NCBI RefSeq assembly: GCF_001269985.1
Contig: NZ_BBZB01000001.1
Location: 2,542,001 to 2,606,000 of the forward strand
Origin: Pseudoalteromonas sp. '520P1 No. 423'
Lineage (GTDB): Bacteria; Pseudomonadota; Gammaproteobacteria; Enterobacterales; Alteromonadaceae
DNA length: 64,000 nt
Reading direction: 5' to 3'
The notes beneath the pieces were generated by a model that saw nothing but the letters and a program-made list of their open reading frames with translations, had not been told where the DNA came from and searched no databases. Positions within the stretch are counted from its first letter, which is position 1, and each line of letters starts with the position of its first letter. The position numbers and the translations under genes were made by a program. Below are positions 1-10,221 of this stretch, one piece after another.

Positions 1-1
1 T

Positions 2-1609
2 CGTGCACCAATAAAAGAGCATCTAGCTGCAGCTTTAATTCAACGCAGTGGCTGGTTAAATGATGTATCTCAGCCATTATTTGACCCGTGTTGTGGTTCA
101 GGTACATTATTGATCGAAGCCGCAGGCATGGCCAATAACGAAGCCCCTGGTCTTAAAAAAGAACAATTTGCTTTTGAACGCTTACCAAATTTTAATGAAT
201 CACAATACCTAGAAGTACGTGAAGAACTAATAGCACAAGAATCACCTAAAAAACTTTATTTGATTGGTCAAGATATAGATGGTTTTGTGCTTTCTAAAGC
301 ACAGAATAATGCAAGAGCCGCAGGTGTTGAGCACCTGATTAAATTCAGTAAAGGTGATGCGGCAAATCTTAAACCCGTTTCAAAACGTGCCGGTGTTGTG
401 CTTTCTAACTTACCATATGGTGAGCGTATGGGCGGTACAGCTGAACTAATAAATTTATATCGTAATATGGGTATTGCATTTAAAAAATATTACGCTGATT
501 GGTACCTTGCATTATTAAGCTCTGATGAAGCATTATCAAAATTATTAAAAATTGTACGTCATAAGCGTTACAAATTTAAGAATGGTCCAATTGACTGTGT
601 ATTAAACACTTATATTCTCGATGAAAAACAAGTTATTGAATCTACACACTCAACTGAGCTAAATTATGAAGATTCAACTGCATTTGCAAACCGTTTAAAG
701 AAAAATAAACAAGGTTTAAAAAACTGGTTAAAACAACACGCTGTGACTACTTATCGTTTATACGATGCCGATATTCCACAATATAATGTTGCTGTTGATA
801 TTTATAATGATCATGCTGTTATCTATGAATATGCAGCTCCAAAAGATGTGAATGAAGAAGTATCGAATAAACGTTTGCAAGACATTATCTATCTAACTGG
901 TAAACAGTTAGATATTCCAGCTGAAAAAATCGTTGTTAAAGTACGTAAAAAGCAAAAAGGTGACTCTCAGTACCGTACAATCGCTCAGCAAGATCAATCT
1001 ATGGTAGTGACTGAGTACGGTGCTAAATTTAAAGTTAATTTATTTGACTATCTAGATACGGGTTTATTTTTAGATCACCGTTTAGCACGCCAATATATTC
1101 AGCAAAATTCACAAGACAAGCGTTTCTTAAACTTATTTGCATATACAGGAACTGCATCAGTTCAAGCTGCAATTGGTGGTGCTAAATCTATTACTACAGT
1201 TGATATGTCTAAAACATATATCAACTGGGGTAAAGAAAACTTTGAATTAAACAATATTCAAAACCCAAGATACAGATTCTTCCAAGCTGATTGCTTATCA
1301 TGGTTAGACCAAGCACAAGGTGAATATGATTTGATTTTCTTAGATCCGCCTACATTCTCAAACTCAAAACGTATGACTGACGCGTTTGACGTACAAAGAG
1401 ATCATATCAAGTTATTTGAAACCACTAAAAATATTTTAAGTGAAGATGGCGTATTGTTTTTCTCTAACAATAAGCGTGGCTTTAAAATGGATGAAGAGGC
1501 ATTAACTGCTTTAGGTTTAAAGGCTAAAAACATCAGCGATAAAACTCTATCTCCAGACTTTAAACGCAACAAGAATATACATAATAGCTGGTTGATAACC
1601 CGTGTTTAA
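2..1609 (+). CDS. rlmL: Bifunctional 23S rRNA methyltransferase RlmKL, 3' part (N-terminus outside window)
   Basis: The reading frame is open from the first bases, so the gene starts upstream; 535 codons are visible of about 700 usual for the family. The RlmL half shows the SAM-binding motif FDPCCGSGTLLIEAA (visible residues about 28-42) and the catalytic-type motif NLPYGERMG. The RlmK half follows, with the SAM loop LNLFAYTGTASVQAA and DPPTFSNSKRM. By family knowledge, RlmL makes m2G2445 and RlmK makes m7G2069 in 23S rRNA during 50S assembly in the cytoplasm. The stop overlaps the GTG start of the next gene by 8 bp, suggesting translational coupling. An internal ATG near base 128 is not the real start because homology continues upstream of it. 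Confidence 0.96.
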   Translation, partial: RAPIKEHLAAALIQRSGWLNDVSQPLFDPCCGSGTLLIEAAGMANNEAPGLKKEQFAFERLPNFNESQYLEVREELIAQESPKKLYLIGQDIDGFVLSKAQNNARAAGVEHLIKFSKGDAANLKPVSKRAGVVLSNLPYGERMGGTAELINLYRNMGIAFKKYYADWYLALLSSDEALSKLLKIVRHKRYKFKNGPIDCVLNTYILDEKQVIESTHSTELNYEDSTAFANRLKKNKQGLKNWLKQHAVTTYRLYDADIPQYNVAVDIYNDHAVIYEYAAPKDVNEEVSNKRLQDIIYLTGKQLDIPAEKIVVKVRKKQKGDSQYRTIAQQDQSMVVTEYGAKFKVNLFDYLDTGLFLDHRLARQYIQQNSQDKRFLNLFAYTGTASVQAAIGGAKSITTVDMSKTYINWGKENFELNNIQNPRYRFFQADCLSWLDQAQGEYDLIFLDPPTFSNSKRMTDAFDVQRDHIKLFETTKNILSEDGVLFFSNNKRGFKMDEEALTALGLKAKNISDKTLSPDFKRNKNIHNSWLITRV

Positions 1610-1826
1610 TATCACTTTATATCATACTCAAGGCTGCCACTTATGTGAGCAAGCCTATGAGTTATTAATACAAGTTGTAGACGCATCAAAAATTCAACTT
1701 GTAGATATTATTGATAGTGAAGCGCATATGGCGCTTTATCAAACTTCGATCCCAGTAATAGAAAATAATCACAACGGTAATAAATTGTTTTGGCCGTTTA
1801 ATGAACAAGATATAAAAGGTTTGTAA
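1602..1826 (+). CDS. Glutaredoxin family protein (DUF836-like)
   Basis: A 74-residue thioredoxin-fold protein starting at GTG. It opens with a beta strand (ITLYHTQ) followed by the redox motif C12-H-L-C15 and has the expected cis-proline (SIPV, P51). The length suits short DUF836/glutaredoxin-like proteins. It overlaps rlmKL by 8 bp and its stop overlaps the uup start (TAATG), so rlmKL, this gene and uup probably form one operon. The substrate is unknown; a thiol-disulfide role in the cytoplasm is inferred only from the fold and CxxC. Confidence 0.85.
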   Translation: MFNITLYHTQGCHLCEQAYELLIQVVDASKIQLVDIIDSEAHMALYQTSIPVIENNHNGNKLFWPFNEQDIKGL

Positions 1827-3751
1827 TGGACTTAATAAGAATAACAGGCGCTAGATTAGCATTTGGTACACACTGTTTACTAGATAATGCAGAAGCAATT
1901 ATTGAACAAGGTGAGAGAGTTTGTATCTTAGGTCGCAACGGTGCCGGTAAATCTACATTGCTAAAAATACTTGATGGTGAAGTTGTTTTAGATGATGGGA
2001 ATATCAATCGCGTAAATGACCTTAAGGTTTCGCGACTTGAGCAAGATCCACCAAAAGGTGCACAAGGCACTGTTTTTGATTATGTTGCCCAAGGTTTACC
2101 TGGCATGGCGCAATTATTAATTGATTATCATCATGTAAGTACAGAACTGCAAACAGACTGTACAGATCAATTATTAAAAAAATTGGAACGACTGTCTGAT
2201 GAATTAGAAGCAAGAGACGGTTGGCGCTTTGATTCTCAAATAAATCTTGTATTAAGCCAATTAAAAATTGACCCTGAAGCTAAGCTCGAATCTCTTTCCG
2301 GTGGTTGGTTACGTAAAGTCGCATTGGCAAAAGCATTAGTATGCGAACCAGACCTACTTTTACTTGATGAACCAACTAACCACTTGGATTTAGCAAGTGT
2401 TATGTGGCTAGAAAAATTCTTAAAAGAATTTAAAGGCGCTATTGTATTTATTTCACATGACCGTGCTTTCATTCGTTCATTAGCAACACGTATCTTAGAT
2501 TTAGATCGCAGCAAATTAGTTTCTTATCCTGGTGATTATGCATTATATCTAGAGCAAAAAGAGCATGATTTAAAAGTAGAAGAACAACAAAACGCGTTAT
2601 TTGATAAAAAACTAGCCGAAGAAGAAACGTGGATCCGTCAGGGTGTTAAGGCTCGTAGAACTAGAAACGAAGGGCGAGTACGTTCATTACAAGCACTTAG
2701 AAATGAGCGTAAACAGCGTATAGAAAAAGTAGGCAAAGCTGATTTTAATGTCGAAATAGCACAAAGATCTGGCAAACTTGTTTTTGAAGCAGAAAACCTA
2801 AACCATGCATTTAAAGATTTAACTATCGTTAAAGACTTTTCTACTTTGGTCATTCGAGGCGATAAGATAGGTTTAGTTGGACCAAACGGTATTGGTAAAA
2901 CAACTTTATTGAAATTACTTTTTGGACAATTAGAAGCACAAAGCGGTACCATAAAACAAGGTACAAATTTAGATGTAGCTTATTTTGATCAGTATCGTGC
3001 AGTATTAGATGAAGAAGCAACTGTACAAGAAAATGTTGCTGAAGGTAAACAAGAAGTATTAGTCGGCGGAAAACATCGCCATGTGCTTGGTTACTTACAA
3101 GATTTCTTATTCCCACCTGCAAGAGCACGTACACCTGTAAAAGCATTATCAGGTGGAGAAAAAAACCGCTTATTACTTGCTAAATTATTCTTAAAACCTT
3201 CTAATATACTTGTTCTTGACGAACCAACAAATGATTTAGATGTTGAAACGCTTGAACTTTTAGAAGAAATAGTCGATAAATATGATGGTACAGTACTTGT
3301 TGTAAGTCATGACCGTGAATTTATTGATAATACCTGTGGTAGCATTTGGGGTTTTGAAGGTAATGGTGTTGTTTCTGAAATAGTTGGTGGTTACACAGAC
3401 TATCAAGAGCATAAGCAGTATAAAGAAGAACGAGCAAAAAAAACTTCACAAGCAGCTGACGTAAAAAAACAAACTAATACAAAACAATTACAAACTAATA
3501 CAAAAGCATCTTCAGATAGTAAACCTAAAAAACTATCATACAAATTACAATTAGAGCTAGAACAATTACCAGCACTACTTGAAACATTAGAAAATGATGT
3601 TGAAGCACTACAGACTGAAGTAACAGCCGCTGATTTTTACAAACAATCAAGTGATATTACTCAAGTTAAATTGAACGAATTGGCCCAAGCCGAGTCCAAA
3701 CTCGAAGTTGCGTTTGAGCGCTGGGAAGAATTAGAAGAATTAAAAGGTTAG
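1826..3751 (+). CDS. uup: ABC-F ATPase Uup
   Basis: A 641-residue soluble protein with two ABC cassettes and no membrane segments. Cassette 1: Walker A GRNGAGKST, signature LSGGWLRK, Walker B LLLDEPTNHLD. Cassette 2: GPNGIGKTT, LSGGEKNR, LVLDEPTNDLD. A charged linker joins them, and a Lys/Gln-rich segment leads to a C-terminal coiled coil (about 560-640), the hallmark of Uup among ABC-F proteins. The family acts on ribosomes or branched DNA intermediates; in E. coli uup mutants show raised precise excision of transposons. The start overlaps the stop of the glutaredoxin gene, which is the usual arrangement in Alteromonadales. Confidence 0.95.
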   Translation: MDLIRITGARLAFGTHCLLDNAEAIIEQGERVCILGRNGAGKSTLLKILDGEVVLDDGNINRVNDLKVSRLEQDPPKGAQGTVFDYVAQGLPGMAQLLIDYHHVSTELQTDCTDQLLKKLERLSDELEARDGWRFDSQINLVLSQLKIDPEAKLESLSGGWLRKVALAKALVCEPDLLLLDEPTNHLDLASVMWLEKFLKEFKGAIVFISHDRAFIRSLATRILDLDRSKLVSYPGDYALYLEQKEHDLKVEEQQNALFDKKLAEEETWIRQGVKARRTRNEGRVRSLQALRNERKQRIEKVGKADFNVEIAQRSGKLVFEAENLNHAFKDLTIVKDFSTLVIRGDKIGLVGPNGIGKTTLLKLLFGQLEAQSGTIKQGTNLDVAYFDQYRAVLDEEATVQENVAEGKQEVLVGGKHRHVLGYLQDFLFPPARARTPVKALSGGEKNRLLLAKLFLKPSNILVLDEPTNDLDVETLELLEEIVDKYDGTVLVVSHDREFIDNTCGSIWGFEGNGVVSEIVGGYTDYQEHKQYKEERAKKTSQAADVKKQTNTKQLQTNTKASSDSKPKKLSYKLQLELEQLPALLETLENDVEALQTEVTAADFYKQSSDITQVKLNELAQAESKLEVAFERWEELEELKG

Positions 3752-3763
3752 TAGTAGGTCATA

Positions 3764-5506
3764 ATGAAAAATAAATTAATCGCATTAGCGGTCGCGGGTG
3801 TTTTAAGCCCGCAAATACATGCTGCCACATATAAAGTTGTTGAGTTAGGTAGTGCAGAAACAGCAAAGCATAGTTACGTAACAGATTTTAATGATGATGG
3901 TACAGCGATAGGTGTAATTCGCGATAACTATAATTTACCAATTGATATCAGTGCGATAGATTTTGAAGATAATAGCCTAGACAATGCTTGGAAAAATCAA
4001 GAGAAATATGAAAAAAGCATAGACAAACAGATTACTTTTACTTTACAAGATATTGAATCTGGTAATATAAACGCAGATGCTCTTAGCTTTATGCTGTCTT
4101 TCTTATCTGGTAAAAGAAGCGATCCAAACTGGCAAAAAGTAGATGACACTGTTGTTGTTTCGTTTGACAGTGGTACTCAAGAGCAGGTTATCTTTGACTC
4201 ACAACTGCTTATCGACTCTGGTGATTACCAATACGATGGTCTGAGTCGTTCTGTGAGAAATAACTTAACTGCAATTTCTGAAAATGGCATAAAGGTAGGT
4301 TGGGGTAGCCCAGCTTATACCAAACAAATGTTCACGCCAGATGGCAAAACTCAAGAAGAACTTTTCTACCTTCGTGAATTTGAAAGCCGTGGCATAGTAA
4401 TTAAGCCAGATGGTAGTCAAATGGTCATTGAACCAGAATTTAATGAACATGGTGGGATGAGCATTATCACCGATATCTCACAAAGAGATGGCGGCGGTTA
4501 TGTATTAGTTGGTGATGTTTCTACAGGTATTCCAGAAGATCGACAAAAGAACTTAGACGATAACTGTGATGGCAAAGATGAACCTGAAGCTGTATGCGTA
4601 TGGCTTTATAAAAATCAATCAAATGAATTATTTGATCGTCGCGCTGTAAAGTGGACTTTAGACTCTGAGTTTAACCTTACAAATACTGAGATTTTAGGCT
4701 TAGCACTTACACCTGAAGATGATGAAGATTTTGCATTTAAAAGTACTGCTTTAACCGTTAATGCAGAAGGTATCGCTGCAGGTTACTCTCATGTCAGAAG
4801 GTACAATAATGACAACAGAATTGACACGATGCCAGTTTACTTTAAAGATGGTGAGGCTACTCAATTTATTAAACAAGAAGATGATTGGTTAGCCGGTCAA
4901 GCTTCTGATATTAATGATAATAATATAATTGTTGGTTACGCGAATAAAACAATTAGTGGTACAACTCGTACAAAGTTTTATTACCATGATATTAATACTG
5001 GTCAAACAATGTTCCCAGAAGATTATTTCTCTAGCTCAAGCTCAATCGCAAGAGACATAAACAATCAAGGCATAATTGTGGGTGAAGGTGAGACAGAAAC
5101 GAATACCTCTTCTAACCGTAGAAGAGAAGCTTTTATGTATGAGATTCATGCAGAAAAATTCACTAACATAAATGATTTACTACCGTGTTATGCAAGTAAT
5201 GGTCAAGATAGATATCCTTACGTTATCGCTGAAGCAACGGGCATCAATGAAAATAATGAAATCATTGGATCTGCAACAAAAACAGTTAAAAAACGTGATA
5301 AACAAGGTAACATTGTAATTGATAGTACAGGCCAAGAAGAGTTTGAAAGTGTTGTTGTTGCAGTTAAACTTGTACCAATTGAAGGTGATATTGAAAAATG
5401 TCCAACTCAAGCATCTGAAACTTATGAAAGACAAGGCGCAAGTTTCGGGTTCTTAAGTGTATTACTGCTCCCATTAGTTGCTATTCGTAGAAGATTCTTT
5501 TTATAA
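3764..5506 (+). CDS. DUF3466 family exported protein with C-terminal sorting tail
   Basis: 580 residues. A signal peptide (MKNKLIALAVAGVLSPQIHA) is followed by a mature region with repeated Asn/Gly/Asp-rich short units of the type DINDNNIIVGYA, NNQGIIVGEG and INENNEIIGSA, as in extracellular beta-propeller-like HAF/DUF3466 repeats. The C-terminus has a hydrophobic stretch and basic end (FLSVLLLPLVAIRRRFFL), like GlyGly-CTERM tails processed by rhombosortase, though no clean GG pair is present. It lies 12 bp after uup and ends at a strong terminator. The function of the family is not known; a cell-surface location is inferred. Confidence 0.85.
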   Translation: MKNKLIALAVAGVLSPQIHAATYKVVELGSAETAKHSYVTDFNDDGTAIGVIRDNYNLPIDISAIDFEDNSLDNAWKNQEKYEKSIDKQITFTLQDIESGNINADALSFMLSFLSGKRSDPNWQKVDDTVVVSFDSGTQEQVIFDSQLLIDSGDYQYDGLSRSVRNNLTAISENGIKVGWGSPAYTKQMFTPDGKTQEELFYLREFESRGIVIKPDGSQMVIEPEFNEHGGMSIITDISQRDGGGYVLVGDVSTGIPEDRQKNLDDNCDGKDEPEAVCVWLYKNQSNELFDRRAVKWTLDSEFNLTNTEILGLALTPEDDEDFAFKSTALTVNAEGIAAGYSHVRRYNNDNRIDTMPVYFKDGEATQFIKQEDDWLAGQASDINDNNIIVGYANKTISGTTRTKFYYHDINTGQTMFPEDYFSSSSSIARDINNQGIIVGEGETETNTSSNRRREAFMYEIHAEKFTNINDLLPCYASNGQDRYPYVIAEATGINENNEIIGSATKTVKKRDKQGNIVIDSTGQEEFESVVVAVKLVPIEGDIEKCPTQASETYERQGASFGFLSVLLLPLVAIRRRFFL

Positions 5507-5530
5507 ATTTTACGTAAATGCATGAAATAA

Positions 5531-5555
5531 AAAAACCGCTTAATTGCGGTTTTTT
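5531..5555. terminator. Bidirectional rho-independent terminator
   Basis: A 9-bp stem AAAAACCGC / GCGGTTTTT with a 6-nt loop and A/T tracts on both sides. It lies between the convergent DUF3466 and DUF2062 genes and can serve both. Confidence 0.9.
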
Positions 5556-5585
5556 ATTTTTAATAATATGAAATTAAACTAGTCT

Positions 5586-6092
5586 CTATTTATGGCGGTT
5601 TTTCCAAGCTCTTCTAACAGAAGTTTGCCATAAGATATCACTGCCAAAATATCCGATTAAAGCAGCTATAGATGCACAAATTAAACTACCTAGCATAAAA
5701 GCAGGACCAATAGTTGATAAGCTATCAAGGAGCCATTGAACTGTTGGCTCAAATGAAAAATCTTGACTATTTTGCCCAAGCACTGTTGAACCAACTAAGT
5801 ATGAACCATAAAAAATAGGCGGCATGGTCAACGGGTTGGTGAGCCAAACTAAAGCAACTGAAAGCGGTAAGTTTACACGAAAAGGAATTGCAAGCGCAGC
5901 AGCTAACAGCATTTGAAAAGGAACGGGTATGAAGGCAAAAAATAAACCAATTGCAAAAGCACCTCTTGAAGAGCGGCGATTCAAATGCCATAAGTTTGCA
6001 TCATGTAATAATGAACCAAATATTCTAAGTGACTTATTATTTTTAATCTTATCGTGATCTGGTAAAAAGCGTTGAATAATTTTTTTTGCCAT
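5586..6092 (-). CDS. DUF2062 domain inner-membrane protein
   Basis: 168 residues from ATG (MAKKIIQRFLPDHDKIK). The family pattern is visible: a basic N-terminus, then WHLNRRSSRGAFAIGLFFAFIPVPFQMLLAAALAIP split by the conserved F-x-P-x-P-x-Q, then WLTNPLTMPPIFYGSYLVG and a final membrane helix. Three to four membrane segments are predicted by eye. An in-frame TTG upstream at 6119 would add nine residues but run inside comEC, so the ATG is preferred. Function unknown in the family. It lies head-to-head with comEC. Confidence 0.88.
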   Translation of the reverse strand: MAKKIIQRFLPDHDKIKNNKSLRIFGSLLHDANLWHLNRRSSRGAFAIGLFFAFIPVPFQMLLAAALAIPFRVNLPLSVALVWLTNPLTMPPIFYGSYLVGSTVLGQNSQDFSFEPTVQWLLDSLSTIGPAFMLGSLICASIAALIGYFGSDILWQTSVRRAWKNRHK

Positions 6093-6101
6093 GACGCTAA
6101 A

Positions 6102-8366
6102 ATGTTTCCTTTGAGTCAAATCTGTTGTGGATTTGTTTTTGGGTGCTTATTGTCGCTGTTTGAGTTTAATACTCCAGTCTTTTTTACAATTTTGGCATCT
6201 ATTTTTCTATTAAGCCTATATTTTAAACGCTTTATAATTTTATCTCTTAGTATTTTAACAGCAGCAGTGTATTTAATGGTTTATTACCATATATTTTATA
6301 GTTGGGAGTTACCTCATTATAAAAAAGCTAAAAGCTATCAGTTTAGAGCACAGATAGTTAAAGTATATGCACATTCTATAAATAAAGAGCGTGATTCAAA
6401 TGTACCACTATATTTTAAAGCTAAGCTACTAAATCTAAATTCAAAGGAAATCAAACAAACTGTATTTATAAATTTAGCTTGGTATAAAACAAAAAATAAG
6501 CTTTTACCTTCTGACATTATTACTGGTAATGCTAAGCTTAGACCCTTTAGAACTTTGCAAAACTTTGGAAATACTAATGGAGAATTATGGGCTTTTTACA
6601 ACCATATTAAAGCGAAAGGATATATAGATTCTAAGTTTAATATTCAAGTTATTAAAGATAATCCTCTAAGTAAAATACAAAAACTAAAGTACACTGTATC
6701 AAGTATATTTAACGAATCTAATAACAACTGGTTTTACCAAGCCGTATTATTTGGTAACAAATCTTTGATCTCAATTAAAAATAAAGAGCAGTTTAAAATA
6801 CTCGGAATAAGTCATTTGTTTGCAATCTCGGGTCTGCATATTGGGATGATGTTTGCTATTGGTTTTTATTGTCTAAAATTTACCTTTAGATTACTTAGTA
6901 TCCAAGTAAATCAAAAATATAACCTAAATATATTATACACATGTTCGGGCTTAGTATTTTCTGTTATTTATACACTGCTAAGTGGTTGTACGGTTTCTGC
7001 AATTCGCGCATTAATCATGTTATGTGTATTTTCATTAATGTATTTGAGAGGCTATCAATACGTTAGCTACAAAGCGTTACAACTAGCACTGATTATATCG
7101 TTACTGATGAACCCATTTCAGCTTTTAAATCCTGGTATATATTTTTCATTCTTAGCTGTTTATATATTAATTTTTAGTTATACAAATATAGGATTAAATC
7201 ACGATACATATTTTAAACGATTTTTATGGCTCATGATAATTCAGTTTAATCTTACAATCGGTTTATTACCGCTAGTATGGTTTTTATCTGATGGTGCCAG
7301 TATTGCAGGAATACTTGTTAATTTAATAGCTATTCCTTTAATGGCGTTTTTTATTTTGCCAAGTATTATCACGATTATTTTTTCTTCTATTATCAATTGT
7401 TCAGAAAAGTTATTATTGTATTTAGATTATATTTTATCTGAATTATTTTTATATATAACTTCACTTGACTTGTCTGTATTGTGGTTTCAACTAGGAGAGT
7501 TAAGCTGGCAATCTTTAATATTAATATATCTAATTTTATTGATGTTTAGTTATCGTCTAACATGGATGTTATTAATTCCGCTTAGTACTTTATTAGCAAA
7601 CAAACTATCTTACGAATCGCCTTTATGGCAAGTTGATATTTTAGATGTTGGTCATGGACTCAGTATATTAATATCACAAAATAATAAAACCTATGTATAC
7701 GACCTTGCAGCTAAATATAGTTCAGGTATGAGTGTCGCTCAAACCCAAATCATTCCTTATATTGAAGGACAAAAATTAACTGTAGAACATACTTTGATCA
7801 GCCATAAAGATAATGACCATTCAGGGGGTCTACAAGAATGGATAAATTATGGTTTACTAGGGACATTACTAACACCACTGGATGAAAACCAGAACATCAC
7901 AGCGTGTAAATTAGGTAAAAGTGAATTTGGCATGTTAACTATAAACAATATTGGACCTAAAACAATAAGTAAGTTAACTAATAATAACTCCTGTGTTGTC
8001 AGAATAACTGATGGTCGGTTTTCTATACTATTGCCCGGAGATATCCATAAAAATGCAGAAATAGATTTGATAAAGTCTTTAACAGATATCAAATCTACAA
8101 TTTTGATAAGTCCTCATCATGGGAGTAAAACGTCTTCTAGTATTGAATTTATAAAACAAGTATCTCCATCTTGGGTAATACATTCAAGTGCATTTAATGG
8201 CCGTTGGTTAATGCCTCACTATGAAATAGTACAAAGATATGCAGATCTGAATGTTCAACAATTAATCACCGGAATATCAGGTCATATTAGAATAAAAATA
8301 TTTGAGCATGAATATCTAATTGAAAGTACGAGAAGTAAGCAAAGTTATTGGTTTTTGGTGAATTAA
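6102..8366 (+). CDS. comEC: ComEC/Rec2 family DNA internalisation protein
   Basis: 754 residues from ATG; a TTG at 6072 would add ten. N-terminal membrane helices are followed by a DUF4131-type soluble segment, then the Competence domain with FAISGLHIGMM and SAIRALIMLCVFSL, then further helices. From about residue 500 there is a beta-lactamase-like domain: VDILDVGHGLSILIS, HKDNDHSGG and LISPHHGSKTSSS. By family knowledge this is the inner-membrane channel for transforming DNA, with the metal-dependent domain probably degrading one strand. Its place before msbA is conserved in gammaproteobacteria. The gene is very AT-rich compared with msbA. Confidence 0.93.
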   Translation: MFPLSQICCGFVFGCLLSLFEFNTPVFFTILASIFLLSLYFKRFIILSLSILTAAVYLMVYYHIFYSWELPHYKKAKSYQFRAQIVKVYAHSINKERDSNVPLYFKAKLLNLNSKEIKQTVFINLAWYKTKNKLLPSDIITGNAKLRPFRTLQNFGNTNGELWAFYNHIKAKGYIDSKFNIQVIKDNPLSKIQKLKYTVSSIFNESNNNWFYQAVLFGNKSLISIKNKEQFKILGISHLFAISGLHIGMMFAIGFYCLKFTFRLLSIQVNQKYNLNILYTCSGLVFSVIYTLLSGCTVSAIRALIMLCVFSLMYLRGYQYVSYKALQLALIISLLMNPFQLLNPGIYFSFLAVYILIFSYTNIGLNHDTYFKRFLWLMIIQFNLTIGLLPLVWFLSDGASIAGILVNLIAIPLMAFFILPSIITIIFSSIINCSEKLLLYLDYILSELFLYITSLDLSVLWFQLGELSWQSLILIYLILLMFSYRLTWMLLIPLSTLLANKLSYESPLWQVDILDVGHGLSILISQNNKTYVYDLAAKYSSGMSVAQTQIIPYIEGQKLTVEHTLISHKDNDHSGGLQEWINYGLLGTLLTPLDENQNITACKLGKSEFGMLTINNIGPKTISKLTNNNSCVVRITDGRFSILLPGDIHKNAEIDLIKSLTDIKSTILISPHHGSKTSSSIEFIKQVSPSWVIHSSAFNGRWLMPHYEIVQRYADLNVQQLITGISGHIRIKIFEHEYLIESTRSKQSYWFLVN

Positions 8367-8396
8367 CCCATACTTATTTGTAATAGAATTTGGGTT
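8365..8396 (+). terminator. Weak stem-loop after comEC
   Basis: AACCCA (8365-8370) pairs with TGGGTT (8391-8396) across a 20-nt loop, followed by TTATT. The stem is short, so read-through into msbA is likely. Confidence 0.3.
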
Positions 8397-8463
8397 TTAT
8401 TAGATGCAAGGATACAATAGTACTTCTTGATCATATTTTATATAATTATCAGAGAGTATTTTA

Positions 8464-10221
8464 ATGAGTTCAACCTCATCATTACATTTCAAACGCTTAT
8501 TAAGTTATGTCAAAAAATTTAAAGTTGTCGCTGCTTTTTCTATTTTTGGCATGTTAGGGTATTCAGCAATGGATGCTTTATTTATTCAACTTATGCAACC
8601 ATTTATAGATTTAGGTCTCAGTGGTGAAAATACAGAACTTAAATCAGAAACTTTGTCGATGGCACCAATGATTGTCATGTTATTAGTATTTTTTAGAGGG
8701 TTATTTAACTACATATCAAGCTACAGCTTAAGTTATGTTGGCTCACAGGTCGTAAGAAGTTTGAGGCAAGAGATATTTGAGCATATGTTACATTTGCCTG
8801 TTTCTTTTCATGATAAACACTCTACTGGTAGTTTAATTTCTAAAATAACTTTTGATACTGAACAAGTTCAACAAGCTATAACCAAAGGCATGTTAATTTT
8901 AGTCAGAGAAGGTGCTTTTGTTATATTCTTACTTGCAGGTATGTTTTATGTTAGTTGGAAGCTGTCGCTTATATTTCTCATTATTATGCCGTTAGTGGCC
9001 ATTGTTGTTACGATAGTTTCAAAACGCTTTAGAAAAATATCAACTAATATTCAAAATGCGATGGGAGATGTTACCCGTAGCTCCGAGCAAATGCTAAAAG
9101 GACATAAAGTAATTCATAATTTTTCTGGGCAAGAAATTGAAATTGAAAATTTTTCAAAAGTGAATAACAAAAATAGACAACAAAGAGTCAAAATGGATGC
9201 TACTAAAGCATTAAGTGTTTCTGTTATTCAGTTATTAGCTGCCAGTTCTATGGCTGTTATTTTATATTTAATGGCGCAACCTTCTATGGTTAATTCGATA
9301 ACAGCAGGCTCTTTTACTGCATTATTAACATCAATGATGATGATGTTACGACCTCTAAAGCAACTAGCTAATGTGAACAGTGATTTTCAACGTGGTCTTT
9401 CTGCAGCAAAAAGCATCTTCGAGATCTTAGATACCCCAGTAGAAAAAGACACAGGTTTAAAGTCAATTTCAAAATCACAAGGCTTAATTGAAATTAAAGA
9501 CTTAACTTTTGCTTATCCTTCAAAAGAAGAACCAGTCTTAAATAAGCTTAACCTAACTATACAGCCAGGTACGAGCATTGCTTTAGTTGGTCGCTCAGGT
9601 TCAGGTAAATCAACCATATCAAATTTATTACCGCGTTTTTATGATGTATCAACTTCTGGCAGTATCTTGCTTGATAAAGTTGCTATTGATGAATATCAAT
9701 TAAAAGATTTAAGAGCACAATTTTCAATCGTATCCCAACAAGTTATTTTATTTAATGACACGATTAAGAACAATATTTGTTACGGGCATAAGACTGAGTT
9801 AACAGAACAACAACTTGTAGAAGTGTGTAAAAAAGCCCATGTTTGGGAGTTTGTAAAGGATTTACCTGAGGGTTTAAATACTATGGCAGGTGAAGATGGC
9901 GTAATGTTATCTGGTGGGCAGAGACAAAGAATAGCCATTGCACGTGCTTTAGTCAAAGATGCGCCTATTTTAGTATTAGATGAAGCAACATCAGCATTAG
10001 ATACTGAGTCTGAAAAATTGATCCAGCAAGCATTAAGCGAGTTGATGCAAAATAAAACTTCAATCGTTATTGCACATAGGTTATCTACTATAGAAAATGC
10101 AGATCAAATCTATGTGATAGATTCAGGTAAAGTTATAGAGCAGGGAACACATACTGATTTACTGGCTATAGATGGTGCTTATGCTGGATTAAGCAAAATT
10201 CAATCCGGTGAAAACGGATGA
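8464..10221 (+). CDS. msbA: Lipid A export ATP-binding/permease MsbA
   Basis: 585 residues, the family's usual length. An N-terminal six-helix transmembrane domain (about 20-310) is followed by a nucleotide-binding domain with Walker A VGRSGSGKST (about 376-385), Q-loop SIVSQQVILFND, signature LSGGQRQRIAIARAL and Walker B ILVLDEATSALD. The homodimer flips core-lipid A across the inner membrane. It overlaps lpxK by four bases (ATGA), making coupled translation likely, and is the first gene of the msbA-lpxK-ycaR-kdsB operon. Confidence 0.97.
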   Translation: MSSTSSLHFKRLLSYVKKFKVVAAFSIFGMLGYSAMDALFIQLMQPFIDLGLSGENTELKSETLSMAPMIVMLLVFFRGLFNYISSYSLSYVGSQVVRSLRQEIFEHMLHLPVSFHDKHSTGSLISKITFDTEQVQQAITKGMLILVREGAFVIFLLAGMFYVSWKLSLIFLIIMPLVAIVVTIVSKRFRKISTNIQNAMGDVTRSSEQMLKGHKVIHNFSGQEIEIENFSKVNNKNRQQRVKMDATKALSVSVIQLLAASSMAVILYLMAQPSMVNSITAGSFTALLTSMMMMLRPLKQLANVNSDFQRGLSAAKSIFEILDTPVEKDTGLKSISKSQGLIEIKDLTFAYPSKEEPVLNKLNLTIQPGTSIALVGRSGSGKSTISNLLPRFYDVSTSGSILLDKVAIDEYQLKDLRAQFSIVSQQVILFNDTIKNNICYGHKTELTEQQLVEVCKKAHVWEFVKDLPEGLNTMAGEDGVMLSGGQRQRIAIARALVKDAPILVLDEATSALDTESEKLIQQALSELMQNKTSIVIAHRLSTIENADQIYVIDSGKVIEQGTHTDLLAIDGAYAGLSKIQSGENG

